A stretch of 64,000 bases of DNA from Deltaproteobacteria bacterium (GTDB taxonomy: Bacteria > Desulfobacterota > Binatia > JACPRU01): the NCBI GenBank assembly GCA_016189835.1, contig JACPRU010000046.1, positions 1 to 64,000 on the forward strand. The letters are read 5' to 3'. Made by a program: the position numbers and the translations under genes. Shown piece by piece: positions 62,415-64,000 of the stretch; positions within the stretch are counted from its first letter, which is position 1; every line of letters begins with the position of its first letter. Below the pieces are notes generated by a model. That model was given only the letters and a program-made list of their open reading frames with translations. It was not told the DNA's origin and did no database searches.

Positions 62415-64000
62415 GTGAAGATCCTCGGGATTTCTTGCTTTTATCACGACGCCGCCGCCGCTCTGGTGGACGACGGCCGGCTCGTCGCCGCGGCCGAGGA
62501 GGAGCGCTTCTCCCGCAAGAAGCACGACGCCGGCTTTCCCGCCGCGGCCATCGAGTACTGTCTCGAAGCCGGCGGAATCTCCGCCCGGGGCCTCGACCAC
62601 GTGGTCTTCTACGAGAAGCCGCTCGTCAAGTTCGAGCGCATCCTGCTGAGCGCCATGCAGAGCTATCCGCGCTCCTGGCGATCGTTCACCGACTCGATGA
62701 TCGCCTGGATGGGCGACAAGCTGTGGGTGCGCGATCACATCCGCGAGCGACTCGGCATCGACCGCTCGAAGCTGCTGTTCGTCGATCATCACGGCTCGCA
62801 TGCCGCCAGCGCGTTCTATCCCTCGCGCTTCGACAAGGCGGCGATCCTCACCGTCGACGGCGTCGGCGAGTGGACGACGGCGAGCTTCGGCGTCGGCGAC
62901 GGCGAGAAGGTCCGCCTCTTGCGCGAGATTCGCTTCCCGCACTCGCTCGGGCTCCTCTACAGCGTGTTCACCGCGTTCCTCGGCTTCGAGGTGAACGAGG
63001 GCGAGTACAAGGTGATGGGCATGGCTCCCTACGGCCAGCCACGCTACGTCGACAAGGTGTGGAAACTGATCGAGCTGTCCTCCGACGGCTCGTTCGGCCT
63101 CGACATGGACTACTTCGCATACCACTACTCGCGCGACACCGCCTACAGCCAGAAGTTCCTCTCGCTCTTCGGCCCGCCGCGCCGGCCGGGTCTCAACTTC
63201 TTCACCACGAGCTCCGGCTATCCCAGCTATTTCGGCCCGAAGCCGGGGAACTTCGCGGAGCTGGTGCGCGCCAACGAGCACTATGCCGACGTCGCCGCCA
63301 GCATCCAGAAGGTGACCGAAGAAGTGCTGCTGGCGATGGTGCGCGCGATCCACAGGGAGACGGGCCTCGCGCGGCTCTGCCTCGCCGGCGGCGTGGCCTT
63401 GAACAGCGTGGCCAACGGCCGGATCGTGCGCGAGACGCCGATCGAGGAGCTCTACGTGCAGCCGGCGGCGGGGGACAGCGGCGGCGCGATCGGAGCCGCC
63501 CTGTACGCCTACCACGCGCTGCTCGGCAAGCCCCGCACCGGCCGCTCGATGGATCACGCCTACTGGGGCAAGGAATACGGCGACGGCGACGTGCGCGCCG
63601 CGCTCGAGCGCCGCGGGCTGCGCTACCACCACTTCGACGACGAGGCGAGGCTGCTCGACGCGACGGTCGGCGACCTCGCCTCCGGCAAGGTGATCGGCTG
63701 GTACCAGGGGCGCTTCGAGTGGGGCCCGCGCGCGCTCGGCAACCGCTCGATCCTCGGTGACCCGCGCCGCGCCGAGATGAAGGACATCGTCAACACCAAG
63801 ATCAAGTTCCGCGAACCCTATCGGCCGTTCGCCCCGTCGGTGCTCGCCGAGCAGGCGGAGCGCTTCTTCGACCTCACGAGCGCGATGCAGCAGGATGCCG
63901 CCCGCTTCATGCTGTTGGTCGTACCGGTCAAGAACGACGCCGTGCCCGCCGTCACCCACGTCGACAACAGCGCGCGGCTGCAGACCGTGTTCCGCGATAC
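62415..64000 (+). CDS. NodU/CmcH-family carbamoyltransferase, 3' end outside the window
   Basis: Open from GTG 62415 to the window end (528 residues), missing from the ORF track because it has no stop. MKILGISCFYHDAAAALVDDG, ERFSRKKHDAGFP and DHHGSHAASAFYPS are the TsaD-like N-domain with metal-binding His; GYKVMGMAPYG-type EYKVMGMAPYGQP and CLAGGVALNSVANGRI are conserved; the YrdC-like C-domain starts with GRFEWGPRALGNRSILGDPR. It transfers carbamoyl groups to sugars or similar hydroxyls of exopolysaccharide or secondary metabolites. Confidence 0.93.
   Translation, partial: MKILGISCFYHDAAAALVDDGRLVAAAEEERFSRKKHDAGFPAAAIEYCLEAGGISARGLDHVVFYEKPLVKFERILLSAMQSYPRSWRSFTDSMIAWMGDKLWVRDHIRERLGIDRSKLLFVDHHGSHAASAFYPSRFDKAAILTVDGVGEWTTASFGVGDGEKVRLLREIRFPHSLGLLYSVFTAFLGFEVNEGEYKVMGMAPYGQPRYVDKVWKLIELSSDGSFGLDMDYFAYHYSRDTAYSQKFLSLFGPPRRPGLNFFTTSSGYPSYFGPKPGNFAELVRANEHYADVAASIQKVTEEVLLAMVRAIHRETGLARLCLAGGVALNSVANGRIVRETPIEELYVQPAAGDSGGAIGAALYAYHALLGKPRTGRSMDHAYWGKEYGDGDVRAALERRGLRYHHFDDEARLLDATVGDLASGKVIGWYQGRFEWGPRALGNRSILGDPRRAEMKDIVNTKIKFREPYRPFAPSVLAEQAERFFDLTSAMQQDAARFMLLVVPVKNDAVPAVTHVDNSARLQTVFRD

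Noticed and set aside
1-64000. CRISPR arrays, IS elements, integrases, replication origin
   Set aside because: No regularly spaced repeats, transposase or integrase motifs, or DnaA-box clusters were seen on reading both strands.

Overview
The window is very GC-rich, tightly packed DNA from the chromosome of a Gram-negative bacterium. It carries LPS-core genes (heptosyltransferase, WaaE-like and ArnT-like glycosyltransferases), an Omp85-type barrel protein, an RND/TolC efflux system, porin remains and a classical thrS-infC-rpmI-rplT-pheST-ihfA operon. The gene content (IorAB, DUF3047, Co-type nitrile hydratase, a UGA-encoded selenocysteine peroxiredoxin) fits a deltaproteobacterial-grade or Binatota-like lineage. 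That placement is inference; no rRNA or other strong taxonomic marker is present.

Layout. 0-9 kb: end of a DUF3047 gene followed by a structured repeat, a small exported protein, iorAB, a truncated flavoprotein, an NDH-2-like gene, cysC, heptosyltransferase, GT39 and tRNA-Pro with a strong terminator. 9-20.6 kb: an all-minus-strand heavy-metal region made of two Cys/His-bearing exported proteins, tolC-cusB-cusA, a tandem YHS protein, a membrane protein, a methyltransferase, a patatin-YHS fusion, MgtC, a reduced LOG-like protein and two related small exported proteins. 20.8-28 kb: ihfA-pheT-pheS-rplT-rpmI-infC-thrS and tRNA-Val. 28-40 kb: AI-2E permease, Omp85-like protein plus MFS, a broken thiolase, amidase, MFS plus methyltransferase, PiT/DUF47 phosphate uptake, a broken hydroxyacid dehydrogenase and a second GT39.

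40-49.6 kb: a complete Pho module (pstS-pstC-pstA-pstB-phoU-phoB-phoR) with a Pho-box-like site before pstS and two tandem copies of the structured repeat between pstB and phoU. 49.6-52.2 kb: a porin remnant, Co-type nitrile hydratase (beta-alpha-activator) and hemerythrin. 52-59.9 kb: VOC protein, then a polyphosphate cluster (ppk1, CHAD, ppx, CYTH, sixA, Nudix). 59.9-64 kb: thrH, WaaE-like glycosyltransferase, selenocysteine peroxiredoxin, a small membrane protein and a NodU-type carbamoyltransferase running off the end.

Themes. Phosphate is handled at every level: high-affinity Pst, low-affinity Pit, PhoBR control, and polyphosphate synthesis, binding and hydrolysis. Copper/silver-type efflux is coupled to several YHS-type metal sites. 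Five loci are partial or internally deleted genes, so small deletions seem common here. The strongest unusual signals are (1) the UGA at the peroxidatic cysteine of a peroxiredoxin with a SECIS-like hairpin and (2) a three-copy ~93-bp element starting at gene stop codons, whose internal hairpin is kept by different base pairs in each copy.
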